From: an uncultured Clostridium sp.
GTDB lineage: Bacteria > Bacillota > Clostridia > TANB77 > CAG-465
Length of the DNA: 49,252 nucleotides
Direction: 5' to 3'
Assembly: GCA_947361355.1 (NCBI GenBank)
Contig: CANAIR010000012.1
Span: forward strand, 1 to 49,252
Every line of letters starts with the position of its first letter. Positions within the stretch are counted from its first letter, which is position 1. A program made the translations under genes and the position numbers. Shown here in pieces: positions 24,567 through 31,659 of the stretch. The notes under the pieces were generated by a model. That model did not search any database. It worked only from the letters and a program-made list of their open reading frames with translations, and had not been told where the DNA came from.

Positions 24567-26105
24567 CTATTTTTTTACAGTATCAATTTCAATTTCTTTT
24601 ATTCTAGTTTCTGTTTTATTTTCACCATAATTTACATTTAATTTAATATATATTTTATCATTTACATCTACTAAATCTTCACAATTTACACTACATTTAT
24701 ATATATTATCTTTATAATGTGTAAAATTTATTTGTTCTCCAGAAGTGTAATTTACTCCATCTGTACTTATTTGAATTGTTGCACTATTAATATCAATATT
24801 TTGATTTAATCTTACTAAATTTTCTAAATCCACACTAGTTTTAGTAGCATCTTTTCCATTTATATCAATATATACTTCAGGTACAATTCTTTGAGTAATT
24901 GTATCACTTATATTTCCGGCTTTATCAAAAGCATTAATTTGAATACTTTCAATATCTTTTGGAAGTTTTATTTCAACAAAGCCATCAGACGAAATTGTAG
25001 CTTTCTTACCTCTTGATTTCATATACTTTTCATCAAAATTATTAATTCCTTCATAATATAAAACTATATTACCATCATCATCTATTCTAGTAATATATTC
25101 ATACCTTACCTCTGAAATTCCACTTGTACTATCTATACTATTTAAGCTAATTAAGTTATAATCTTCTTTAATAGAAACATTAATGTTTCCACTAAAACCT
25201 GGTTTATCAGTCTCATAATTTTCTAAAGATACAATTACTCTACCTATAACATTTCCATCCAACTGTTTTGTAATTATAATTTTTTTATTACTTGAATCTT
25301 TTGAATTAAAAGTAGATAATTCATCTAAATTTACACCTGTATTTTGTGTTTGACCAGTCGTATTTGAAAATATTGTAAAAAAGTCATTTGATAATTTTAA
25401 TACATTTTGTCCATTTACTGTATTTATTTCATGTCTTATCCCATCAACTATCTCAAAAAATAATTGTTCTGAGCCACTCATATTAGTCTCTATTATTATA
25501 TCTAGTTTATTAGACCAATTACTATTTTGCTTTCTTACTATTATACCATTAGAAGTAGTAATAGATGTGGCACCACTTTCTACTGTGTCTTTTACCACTA
25601 TTTTTGTTAAAGACGTTATTTTACTAGTAATTGAAAAAAATATACCATTTTTTGCCCTTAAACCTTCTAGATAATAAATATTCATTGATGGGTATGCTAC
25701 AACATAAACATCACTTTCAAGTAAATTTCCATTTTCATCTTTTTGAAGTCCCCTTATTGATTGTTCAACTTCTAATTTTGTTAAATCTACTTTATAAAAT
25801 GATGTATTTTTATCATCACTATTTGCTTGTAACTCTTCTAAAAATTTTCCTTTATACTTTGATGGAACTATATTTGCAATTTCCTCTTTTTTGTATACTT
25901 TTTCATCTGCTGTAGGTAACTTATCGTTTTGCATATAATATACTTTTACTAAATCTTCTATTTCATTTAAATCATTTGCAAAAGCGGCTATTCTTGAATT
26001 ATTTACACTATTTCCAGAAATCATAGTTATAGTACTTACTAAAATTAGTATTAAAATTATTGTTACAATTAAAATTAACAATGTTATACCTTGCTTATTT
26101 TTCAT
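24567..26105 (-). CDS. Prepilin-like protein with Ig-like domains, no C-lectin tail
   Basis: 512 residues. Leader MKNKQG, then ITLLILIVTIILILILVSTITM. It aligns over its whole length with the first ~510 residues of the 811-residue protein (VVAYPSMNIYYLEGL, VSLENYETD, AFDKAGNISDTI, NCEDLVDVNDKIYIKLNVNY, RIKEIEID). It then simply ends where the other continues into the FGE-sulfatase domain. It is either a tandem duplicate that lost its tail or a separate pilin-like subunit. SD AGAGGTGG. Confidence 0.8.
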   Translation of the reverse strand: MKNKQGITLLILIVTIILILILVSTITMISGNSVNNSRIAAFANDLNEIEDLVKVYYMQNDKLPTADEKVYKKEEIANIVPSKYKGKFLEELQANSDDKNTSFYKVDLTKLEVEQSIRGLQKDENGNLLESDVYVVAYPSMNIYYLEGLRAKNGIFFSITSKITSLTKIVVKDTVESGATSITTSNGIIVRKQNSNWSNKLDIIIETNMSGSEQLFFEIVDGIRHEINTVNGQNVLKLSNDFFTIFSNTTGQTQNTGVNLDELSTFNSKDSSNKKIIITKQLDGNVIGRVIVSLENYETDKPGFSGNINVSIKEDYNLISLNSIDSTSGISEVRYEYITRIDDDGNIVLYYEGINNFDEKYMKSRGKKATISSDGFVEIKLPKDIESIQINAFDKAGNISDTITQRIVPEVYIDINGKDATKTSVDLENLVRLNQNIDINSATIQISTDGVNYTSGEQINFTHYKDNIYKCSVNCEDLVDVNDKIYIKLNVNYGENKTETRIKEIEIDTVKK

Positions 26106-26263
26106 TATCCACCTCTATATTTAATAGTTTATATATTTAATATTTTATACTTTTTTATTTTTATTTTCAAGTACTTTTATATTATTAATATAATTTTTAT
26201 AAATATACTTACATAAATTAAAACTCAATGCAATATTTTACACACAAAAAACTTTTCTATCAA

Positions 26264-26305
26264 AAAATAGAGTAATTAAAATTTTAATTTTAACTACTCT
26301 ATTTT
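26264..26305 (-). terminator. Terminator of the 283-residue gene
   Basis: AAAATAGAGTA/TACTCTATTTT arms, with TTTTTTG on the minus strand. Confidence 0.7.
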
Positions 26306-26314
26306 ATACTCAAA

Positions 26315-27166
26315 CTATTTAATCAAAAGCTCCTTTCTTTTTAACAGTCTTAAATCTTTTCCACTCTTCGTGTTATAAAAATCAAAATGTGAATTAAAAG
26401 TCCTGTCAATTTTTAATATATCATACATATCTTCAAACCCATATGGCAAAACATAATCATAAATATACAATCTAAAATATTTTACCTTTTTTGCTCTTTT
26501 TTCAGGTAAAAATTCTATGCTCCTAATTTTTGGTATATCTTCATCAAATTCATAAACATCCCTGAAACCTTTTATATATGGAACTTGTTCTTTTTTAAGT
26601 CCAATAATTCCAGCTAAAAATTTATCATCTACAATTGCAAAAACAATTGAATTATCAACCATTTTAAATTCTTCCTTTGAAGCAAAATAAATTGCTCTGG
26701 AATATGAATATCTACCATCTAACATTGCCATCATATCGGCAACTTTTGGTATTTTGGCTGATTTAATTTTATATCTTGAATCAAAAAAAAGACTAATCTT
26801 TTCAAATTTTACAAAATCTCTTATTTTTATAATCGCTTTTTTTGTTGTTCCATATACAGTAAAATTTTGAATATTTTGTGCCTGTTCCTTGCAATAGCTT
26901 TCAAAGCTATATTCATTACCCAATCCATGCTTTCCATATTCCCAAACACCATTAAAAGTTAATTCTTTAACATTTGGATTATATAAATCTAAAAATGCAA
27001 CAGGTCCGTTTTCGGCTGAAAATCCATAGGTAGCTATACTACCTATTTTTTGAGCCAAAAATTCCACTTCATTATAACTGTATTTTCCATCCAACGAAAA
27101 TGCTGGATCGTTAACCCCATACTTTACTTCTTCTTTTCTTTCTTTCACTTTCCCTAAAAGTATCAT
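26315..27166 (-). CDS. Uncharacterised protein, paralog of the 47221 gene
   Basis: 283 residues, no signal or membrane segment. It contains two related halves: KYSYNEVEFLAQKIGS...GPVAFLDLYNP near residue 30 and RYSYSRAIYFASKE...SIVFAIVDDKFLAGI near residue 150. The endings match the 306-residue protein at 47221 (GFRDVYEFDEDIPKIRSIEFL, KIDRTF.. F.F, RLLKRKELLIK). No family known to me. The repeated Y-S-Y-N/S-x-A/V motif suggests a beta-rich binding domain. SD TGGAGGAAG. Confidence 0.6.
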   Translation of the reverse strand: MILLGKVKERKEEVKYGVNDPAFSLDGKYSYNEVEFLAQKIGSIATYGFSAENGPVAFLDLYNPNVKELTFNGVWEYGKHGLGNEYSFESYCKEQAQNIQNFTVYGTTKKAIIKIRDFVKFEKISLFFDSRYKIKSAKIPKVADMMAMLDGRYSYSRAIYFASKEEFKMVDNSIVFAIVDDKFLAGIIGLKKEQVPYIKGFRDVYEFDEDIPKIRSIEFLPEKRAKKVKYFRLYIYDYVLPYGFEDMYDILKIDRTFNSHFDFYNTKSGKDLRLLKRKELLIK

Positions 27167-27392
27167 TTTTTACTTCCTCCAAAAATAAATTATTATTTTT
27201 TTTGATCTTTTATTATAGTTATATATAATACCATATATATTCCTAAAAGTCAATAATTACTTGTAAAATTCACACTAAAAATTACATAATTTTAAAAAAA
27301 TAAATATTATATTTTCTTGTCTTTTTATGTTAATTGTGATATAATATTTTAAATTTTAAATATTCCATAATAAATTTAACTGGAGGTAAGGT

Positions 27393-27761
27393 ATGAAAAA
27401 ACGGATAATCACATGTTTTGCTATTTCATTAATAATTAATTTAATTTTATGTTTTTTGGTTAGTTTATTTGTAAAGGATAAAGATGTAATATTTTTTTCA
27501 GGGCTTTTTTGTTTTCTTTCATTATTTATATGTATAGAATCAATTTACTTTATAATATATGAAAAGAAAAATATTGCCGATAGAATTTACAATATTATCC
27601 TATCAATAACTTTAACATTTTTTATAACTTTATTTACTATTGGAACTTTTAGTAAAGTTACTTTTTTATTTTTACCTTTTGTTATACTTACTATAACAAT
27701 TACTATATTACTTTATTTAAAAAACGAAATAACAAATATATTAAAAAAATTTTTTAAATGA
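27393..27761 (+). CDS. Small integral membrane protein, four predicted helices
   Basis: 122 residues with four hydrophobic stretches (IITCFAISLIINLILCFLV; VIFFSGLFCFLSLFICIE; IILSITLTFFITLFTIG; TFLFLPFVILTITITILL). A short basic linker KDKD and a Lys-rich end (NILKKFFK) suggest cytoplasmic loops. SD TGGAGGT. No family recognised. Monocistronic, with its own terminator. Confidence 0.6.
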   Translation: MKKRIITCFAISLIINLILCFLVSLFVKDKDVIFFSGLFCFLSLFICIESIYFIIYEKKNIADRIYNIILSITLTFFITLFTIGTFSKVTFLFLPFVILTITITILLYLKNEITNILKKFFK

Positions 27762-27768
27762 TTTTTTA

Positions 27769-27806
27769 AGCAAAAAATACAGCAAAAAATTACTGTATTT
27801 TTTGCT
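27769..27806 (+). terminator. Terminator after the 122-residue membrane protein
   Basis: 14-bp stem AGCAAAAAATACAG/CTGTATTTTTTGCT followed by TTTTATTT. Confidence 0.85.
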
Positions 27807-27876
27807 TTTATTTATATATTTTTTAGTATTAATTGAAGTTTTTAGCAAACTTTGATATAATTATTATGGTGATAAA

Positions 27877-28374
27877 ATGCAAGAATTAAATAATATTAAT
27901 ATAAATGAAAAAATATGCAAAATACTACAAAATAAAAATTATACTTTTGAATATTCATATACATCAAACAATGTAGATGATACATTTTTGCTTGCAAAAA
28001 CTTTTGCAAAATATTTACAAAATTCTGATATAATTGTTTTAAACGGTGAACTTGGTTCTGGTAAAACTGTTTTTATGCAAGGAATTGCAAAATATTTTAA
28101 AATTGAAAACCAAATTTCAAGCCCAACATTTACAATTGTTAATGAATATATACTTAAAAATAATGATAAAATTTTCCATTTTGATGTATATAGATTAGAA
28201 GATTCTACCGATTTTTTAGATAGTATTGGAACAGAATATTTTCAAAATGGTATATGTGTTATAGAATGGGGTAACATTATACAAGACATACTACCAAAAA
28301 ATACTATTTTTATAGATATACAAAAAGATGATAAAAATTATGATAAAAGATATTTTAAAATTTGGAGGAAATAA
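27877..28374 (+). CDS. tsaE: tRNA threonylcarbamoyladenosine biosynthesis ATPase TsaE
   Basis: 165 residues. P-loop GELGSGKTVFMQGIA (residues ~54-68), then SPTFTIVNEY and FHFDVYRLED, which bind threonine-carbamoyl intermediates in the TsaB-TsaD-TsaE complex. The complex makes t6A37 in ANN-decoding tRNAs. The N terminus has a ~30-residue extension compared with short TsaE proteins. SD GGTGAT. First gene of the tsaE-tsaB-rimI operon; tsaD is not in the window. Confidence 0.93.
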   Translation: MQELNNININEKICKILQNKNYTFEYSYTSNNVDDTFLLAKTFAKYLQNSDIIVLNGELGSGKTVFMQGIAKYFKIENQISSPTFTIVNEYILKNNDKIFHFDVYRLEDSTDFLDSIGTEYFQNGICVIEWGNIIQDILPKNTIFIDIQKDDKNYDKRYFKIWRK

Positions 28375-28375
28375 A

Positions 28376-29116
28376 ATGAATATATTATCAATTGATACAA
28401 CAACTAAGGTAGCAAGTGTAGCTATTTATAAAAATGATAAAATAATAGAAAATTCTATTTCAAATGAAATAACACATTCAGAAAAATTACTTCCGCTAAT
28501 AGATTCTACTTTAAAAGAAGCTAACTTGACACTAAAAGATATCGATATTTATGCTACTATAAATGGTCCTGGTTCTTTTACTGGTATTAGAATAGGGCTT
28601 GCAACTTTAAAAGCTTTTTCTATGATAGATGGAAAAAATATATTTTCAATGCCTTCTACTACAATTATGGCATATAAATCATATGTAGAAAATATAGTAA
28701 ATAACTTTTCTACACCAACATACGTAGCCTCTTTAATAGACGCAAGAAATGATAGAGTATATTATTCACTAAATAAAATATATAAAGACAATAATAATAA
28801 AGTTCATATTGAAGAAATTTTAAATACTTCAAATGAATTAATAAATTCTTCACTAGATAAAATATATTATGCTTTAAAAGACATAAACAATCTAAACGTT
28901 ATTATATCTGGTGACTGTGTAAATAACTATCACGAAAAAATAATTAATAAAATTAACAATGCTGTTATATATAATACCTATCCTACACCATCTGATTTAA
29001 TAAATGCCTATTTTAATATTTACTTAAATAATGAATATATATTTGATACATATACATTAGATGCTACATATGCCAGAGCTTCACAAGCTGAAAGGATAAG
29101 AAACAATGAAAAATAA
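28376..29116 (+). CDS. tsaB: t6A biosynthesis protein TsaB (universal bacterial YeaZ)
   Basis: 246 residues from ATG 28376 (MNILSIDTTTKVASVAIY) behind TTGGAGG. The SD overlaps the end of tsaE, so the two genes are coupled. ASKHA fold with GPGSFTGIRIGLATLKAF (near residue 65), the interaction surface for TsaD. Catalytically inactive partner in t6A formation. Overlaps rimI by 11 bases. Length and motifs are standard. Confidence 0.93.
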   Translation: MNILSIDTTTKVASVAIYKNDKIIENSISNEITHSEKLLPLIDSTLKEANLTLKDIDIYATINGPGSFTGIRIGLATLKAFSMIDGKNIFSMPSTTIMAYKSYVENIVNNFSTPTYVASLIDARNDRVYYSLNKIYKDNNNKVHIEEILNTSNELINSSLDKIYYALKDINNLNVIISGDCVNNYHEKIINKINNAVIYNTYPTPSDLINAYFNIYLNNEYIFDTYTLDATYARASQAERIRNNEK

Positions 29117-29588
29117 TTATATAATTTGCAATTTAGATAATAATCAAATACAGGATATAAAACTAATAGAAGATGAATTAAAAATTAACATATTGCCAAA
29201 AAATTCTATACTAGAAGATTTAGAAAATGAATATTTTTCATATTTTGTCCTAAAAGATAAAATTAACAAAAATATTGTAGGTTATATTGCTACCTCACAT
29301 GTTTATGACACAATGGATATTATTTCAATAGTTATAAAAAAGGATTATCAAAGATTAGGTCTTGCATCTTATCTTTTAAATTATATTATAAATTTTGCAA
29401 AAGAAAAAAATATATCTAATATTTTACTTGAAGTAAGAAAATCAAATATACCTGCACAAAGATTATATAAAAAATTCAATTTTAAAAAAATAAATGAAAG
29501 AAAAAATTATTATAAAGCTCCTATTGAAGATGCCTTAATTTATAAATTAGAAATAAATAATATAAACTTTAATTCTAATAGGAAGTGA
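29106..29588 (+). CDS. rimI: Ribosomal-protein-S18 alanine N-acetyltransferase RimI
   Basis: 160 residues. GNAT fold with acetyl-CoA loop QRLGLASYLLNYII (about 82-95), ISNILLEVRKSNIPAQRLYKKFNFKKINERKNYY and family C terminus. Acetylates the N terminus of S18. Start ATG overlaps tsaB with SD AAAGGATAAG. The stop codon lies inside the terminator stem. Confidence 0.9.
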   Translation: MKNNYIICNLDNNQIQDIKLIEDELKINILPKNSILEDLENEYFSYFVLKDKINKNIVGYIATSHVYDTMDIISIVIKKDYQRLGLASYLLNYIINFAKEKNISNILLEVRKSNIPAQRLYKKFNFKKINERKNYYKAPIEDALIYKLEINNINFNSNRK

Positions 29589-29614
29589 TCAAAAATCAAT
29601 TCACTTCCTATTTT
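29579..29614 (+). terminator. Terminator of tsaE-tsaB-rimI
   Basis: 10-bp stem TAGGAAGTGA/TCACTTCCTA with a 12-base loop and TTTT. Confidence 0.85.
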
Positions 29615-29727
29615 ATACAATATTGTTAATACAAATTTTACCTAAAAATTATTATATTCACAAAATTTAGAATATACTTTAATTACTGTAAGTAAGTATA
29701 TTTTTTATTATTATTTCAACTCTACAA

Positions 29728-30714
29728 TTATTTCTTTTTTAGCCTTTCTATTTCTTTTCTTGATAATTTTGTTACGTCACTTATAAAATCTATATCACTA
29801 TTTTTCTTTAACATCTCTTTTGCTATTTCTAATCTACTTTTCTTTTCACCTTGATTTATGCCAGTTTCATAACCTTCACTTTTACCAGTTTCATAACCTT
29901 CACTTTTACCAGTTTCATATCCTTCGCTTTTACCAGTTTCGTATCCTTCGCTTTTACCAGTTTCGTATCCATCACTTTTTCCTATTTCATATCCATAGTT
30001 CTTTCCTGTCTCATATCCCTCACTTATTCCTGAATTATAATCTCTTATCCATTTTTCTCTTAGTTCAGATAATCTTTTTATCTCTTCGTCTCCTGTTAAA
30101 TATTCGTATTCTTCGTTTGCTTTCTTAATTTCTTTATTTTTTTTCATAGCAACAGACACCCTTTCTTTGTCTTCTCCATCTATGAATGCTAACCATTGAG
30201 CTAATTTATCCTCTTCATTAAACTTCTTATTTCTATATTTCTCTAGTTCTATAAAGTAGAATTTTTGCTTTTTCATTATTTCGTATTCTTCATTTGACTT
30301 AACTACAGTTTTACTTTCTGTTATATATTCTTCATATGGAAATATATTATAATTTAGTATTAATATTACTATAACTGGTTTTAATTTTTTATACTCTTCT
30401 TTTATTTCTAATTGTGATGATATTAACTTACTTGAATAATAAAGTACCCTATCTTCCATATTTTTATAATATCCCATTTGCATTTCTATGTCTACTATTT
30501 CATTATCATCTAGTGTTGCTTTTATATCTATTACTCCTAATTTTTCACTTACTGTATTTTTTGCTAGTGACACATCTTTTATTATTTCTACTTTTTCTAT
30601 TTTTCTTTTTAGTAATCCCGATAAAAAGTCCTGTATAAACGTTTCATTTCCTTTTTTAGAGAAGATCTCTTTAAATACTATATCATTTTTTACTTTTAAT
30701 TTTTTTTCTTTCAA
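29728..30714 (-). CDS. Rpn/PD-(D/E)XK nuclease family protein with repeat tail
   Basis: 328 residues. The N-terminal ~210 form the Rpn-type PDDEXK nuclease/putative-transposase domain (LKVKNDIVFKEIF, FIQDFLSGLLKR, KLGVIDIKATLDDNEIVDIEMQM with catalytic D and E-x-Q, YYSSKLISSQL, LAQWLAFIDGEDKE). The E-x-Q form of the motif is normal for this family. The C-terminal part has seven 8-residue repeats (GYETGKSE-like), then LSRKEIERLKKK. Rpn proteins cut DNA and are linked to recombination and phage defence. An internal ATG at 30147 with AAGGGTG before it could make a small C-terminal product, as reported for some rpn genes. Confidence 0.88.
   Translation of the reverse strand: MKEKKLKVKNDIVFKEIFSKKGNETFIQDFLSGLLKRKIEKVEIIKDVSLAKNTVSEKLGVIDIKATLDDNEIVDIEMQMGYYKNMEDRVLYYSSKLISSQLEIKEEYKKLKPVIVILILNYNIFPYEEYITESKTVVKSNEEYEIMKKQKFYFIELEKYRNKKFNEEDKLAQWLAFIDGEDKERVSVAMKKNKEIKKANEEYEYLTGDEEIKRLSELREKWIRDYNSGISEGYETGKNYGYEIGKSDGYETGKSEGYETGKSEGYETGKSEGYETGKSEGYETGINQGEKKSRLEIAKEMLKKNSDIDFISDVTKLSRKEIERLKKK
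29861..30028 (-). repeat. 24-bp tandem repeat, seven units, within the rpn-like gene
   Basis: Units start at 29861, 29885, 29909, 29933, 29957, 29981 and 30005. The first two are identical; the others drift by a few bases. Each codes for GYETGKSE or a variant. There are no spacers, so this is not CRISPR. Confidence 0.95.
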
Positions 30715-30846
30715 TTTATACCTCCTATTATATACGATTTTTAATACTAATTCAATAGGTGTTGATTAATATACTTATATTTTGTATTATTTTTTCTTAT
30801 TTTTTAATTGATTTTTAGAATTTACTTTTAGAATTAATTTTGAAAA

Positions 30847-31133
30847 AAACAAATAATTACATATTATCATTTTCAATACGATTATATATTTTTATTTTAT
30901 TTGAAAATATATGAATTTTTAGATAAAAATTATCTAGAAGAAATTTAATAATAAAACATTTTTATTAAGTCTTAAGATTTAACTTGTGGCATATCTATTT
31001 ATAGAATTTAAATAAACTTATTATCCATTCTACAAACATTTTAATTAAATATTCATAACATGATCTATATTATACAATCCAAATACTCAAAAATCAAGCT
31101 TTTTCTCAAGGAATCGGTTGACAAAATATGACA
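30847..31133 (-). repeat. Diverged promoter-bearing repeat, copy 2
   Basis: Shares with 4921-5210 the blocks AATAATTACATATTA, AATACGA..ATATAT, GATAAAA..TATCTAGAA, TGTGGCATATCTATTT, AATCAAG-CTTTTTC and TTGACAAAA. It lies directly 3' of the dead prepilin copy. Copy 1 likewise lies 3' of a prepilin-like gene. Confidence 0.6.
31069..31097 (-). promoter_or_regulatory. Promoter in repeat copy 2
   Basis: -35 TTGATT (31092-31097), 17-base spacer, -10 TATAAT (31069-31074). Identical hexamers and spacing to copy 1. Confidence 0.65.
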
Positions 31134-31148
31134 AAGCCAATATATAAA

Positions 31149-31341
31149 TTAACATAAATATGTAGCTTGAATATTGACTACATCACTGTTTATTCTTGCT
31201 TTATTTACATCTATCATTGGATTATTATTTTGTAATGATATTATTACTTCTGTTGCTAAGATTATTACCACTATTAGGGTTGGTTTTATAAAAAAGTTTT
31301 CGACTATTATTTTTATAAATATTTTCTATACTCCTTTTCAT
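31149..31341 (-). pseudogene. Dead prepilin-like gene remnant
   Basis: ATG at 31341 and leader MKRSIENIYKNNSRKLFYKTNPN as in the intact paralog. A deletion then removes the codons for LGISLIVLVIT and shifts the frame. In the next frame IVVIIL..EVIISLQNNNPMIDVNKARINSD continues, almost identical to the gene at 5304-6652, and ends in a stop at 31149. The remaining ~420 codons are gone. The deletion begins just after the KLFYKTNP motif. Confidence 0.85.
31276..31299 (-). repeat. Prepilin-leader motif repeat, copy C
   Basis: Identical in 24 bases to the coding copy at 19756-19779. It marks the left edge of the deletion in the dead gene. Confidence 0.85.
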
Positions 31342-31659
31342 ATACTTCACTTACATTTTTTACAAAATTTTCATTATTTTTTCTATTTTATGTATATACA
31401 TCTATGTGTTAACTTTATAATATTTTTTTATCATTTTGTTTACATATTTTTAATATTAACATTTTAATTATATACTAAAAAATATTTTTACAATATTAAA
31501 AAATAAAAATTAAATTTTTATATAAATTCAATACACTAAATGAACTGTAAATTAATAAATATTTAATAAAATTTATAATATTTATTGAATATTTTTTTTG
31601 TTTATAATAAAATATTAATGTAATTAAATTTTGTACAAAAGAGGTTTGGAGGAAACAAA
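31342..31659. other. Intergenic region with decayed prepilin leader
   Basis: Minus strand 31342-31450 resembles the leader of the interrupted prepilin gene (AAATATGTAAACA at the far end and AATTTTGTAAAAAATGTAA near the start). Instead of a CA run it has only AACACATAG..TGTATATAC. No leader ORF remains. The rest is AT-rich promoter sequence for the gene at 31660; no clear -35/-10 pair was picked. Confidence 0.55.

Larger units (their letters stand above)
30715..31148. other. Intergenic region holding diverged repeat copy 2
   Basis: Part of a 945-base gene-free stretch. 30847-31133 matches 4921-5210 in blocks and keeps a minus-strand promoter (31069-31097). 30715-30846 shows nothing recognisable. 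Confidence 0.6.

Noticed and set aside
20051-26105. A diversity-generating retroelement within the window
   Set aside because: No reverse transcriptase, accessory avd gene or second copy of either variable tail sequence was found here; only the putative target proteins are present.
29861-30028. Possible CRISPR array
   Set aside because: The 24-bp units are directly adjoining with no spacers and lie in frame inside a nuclease gene.
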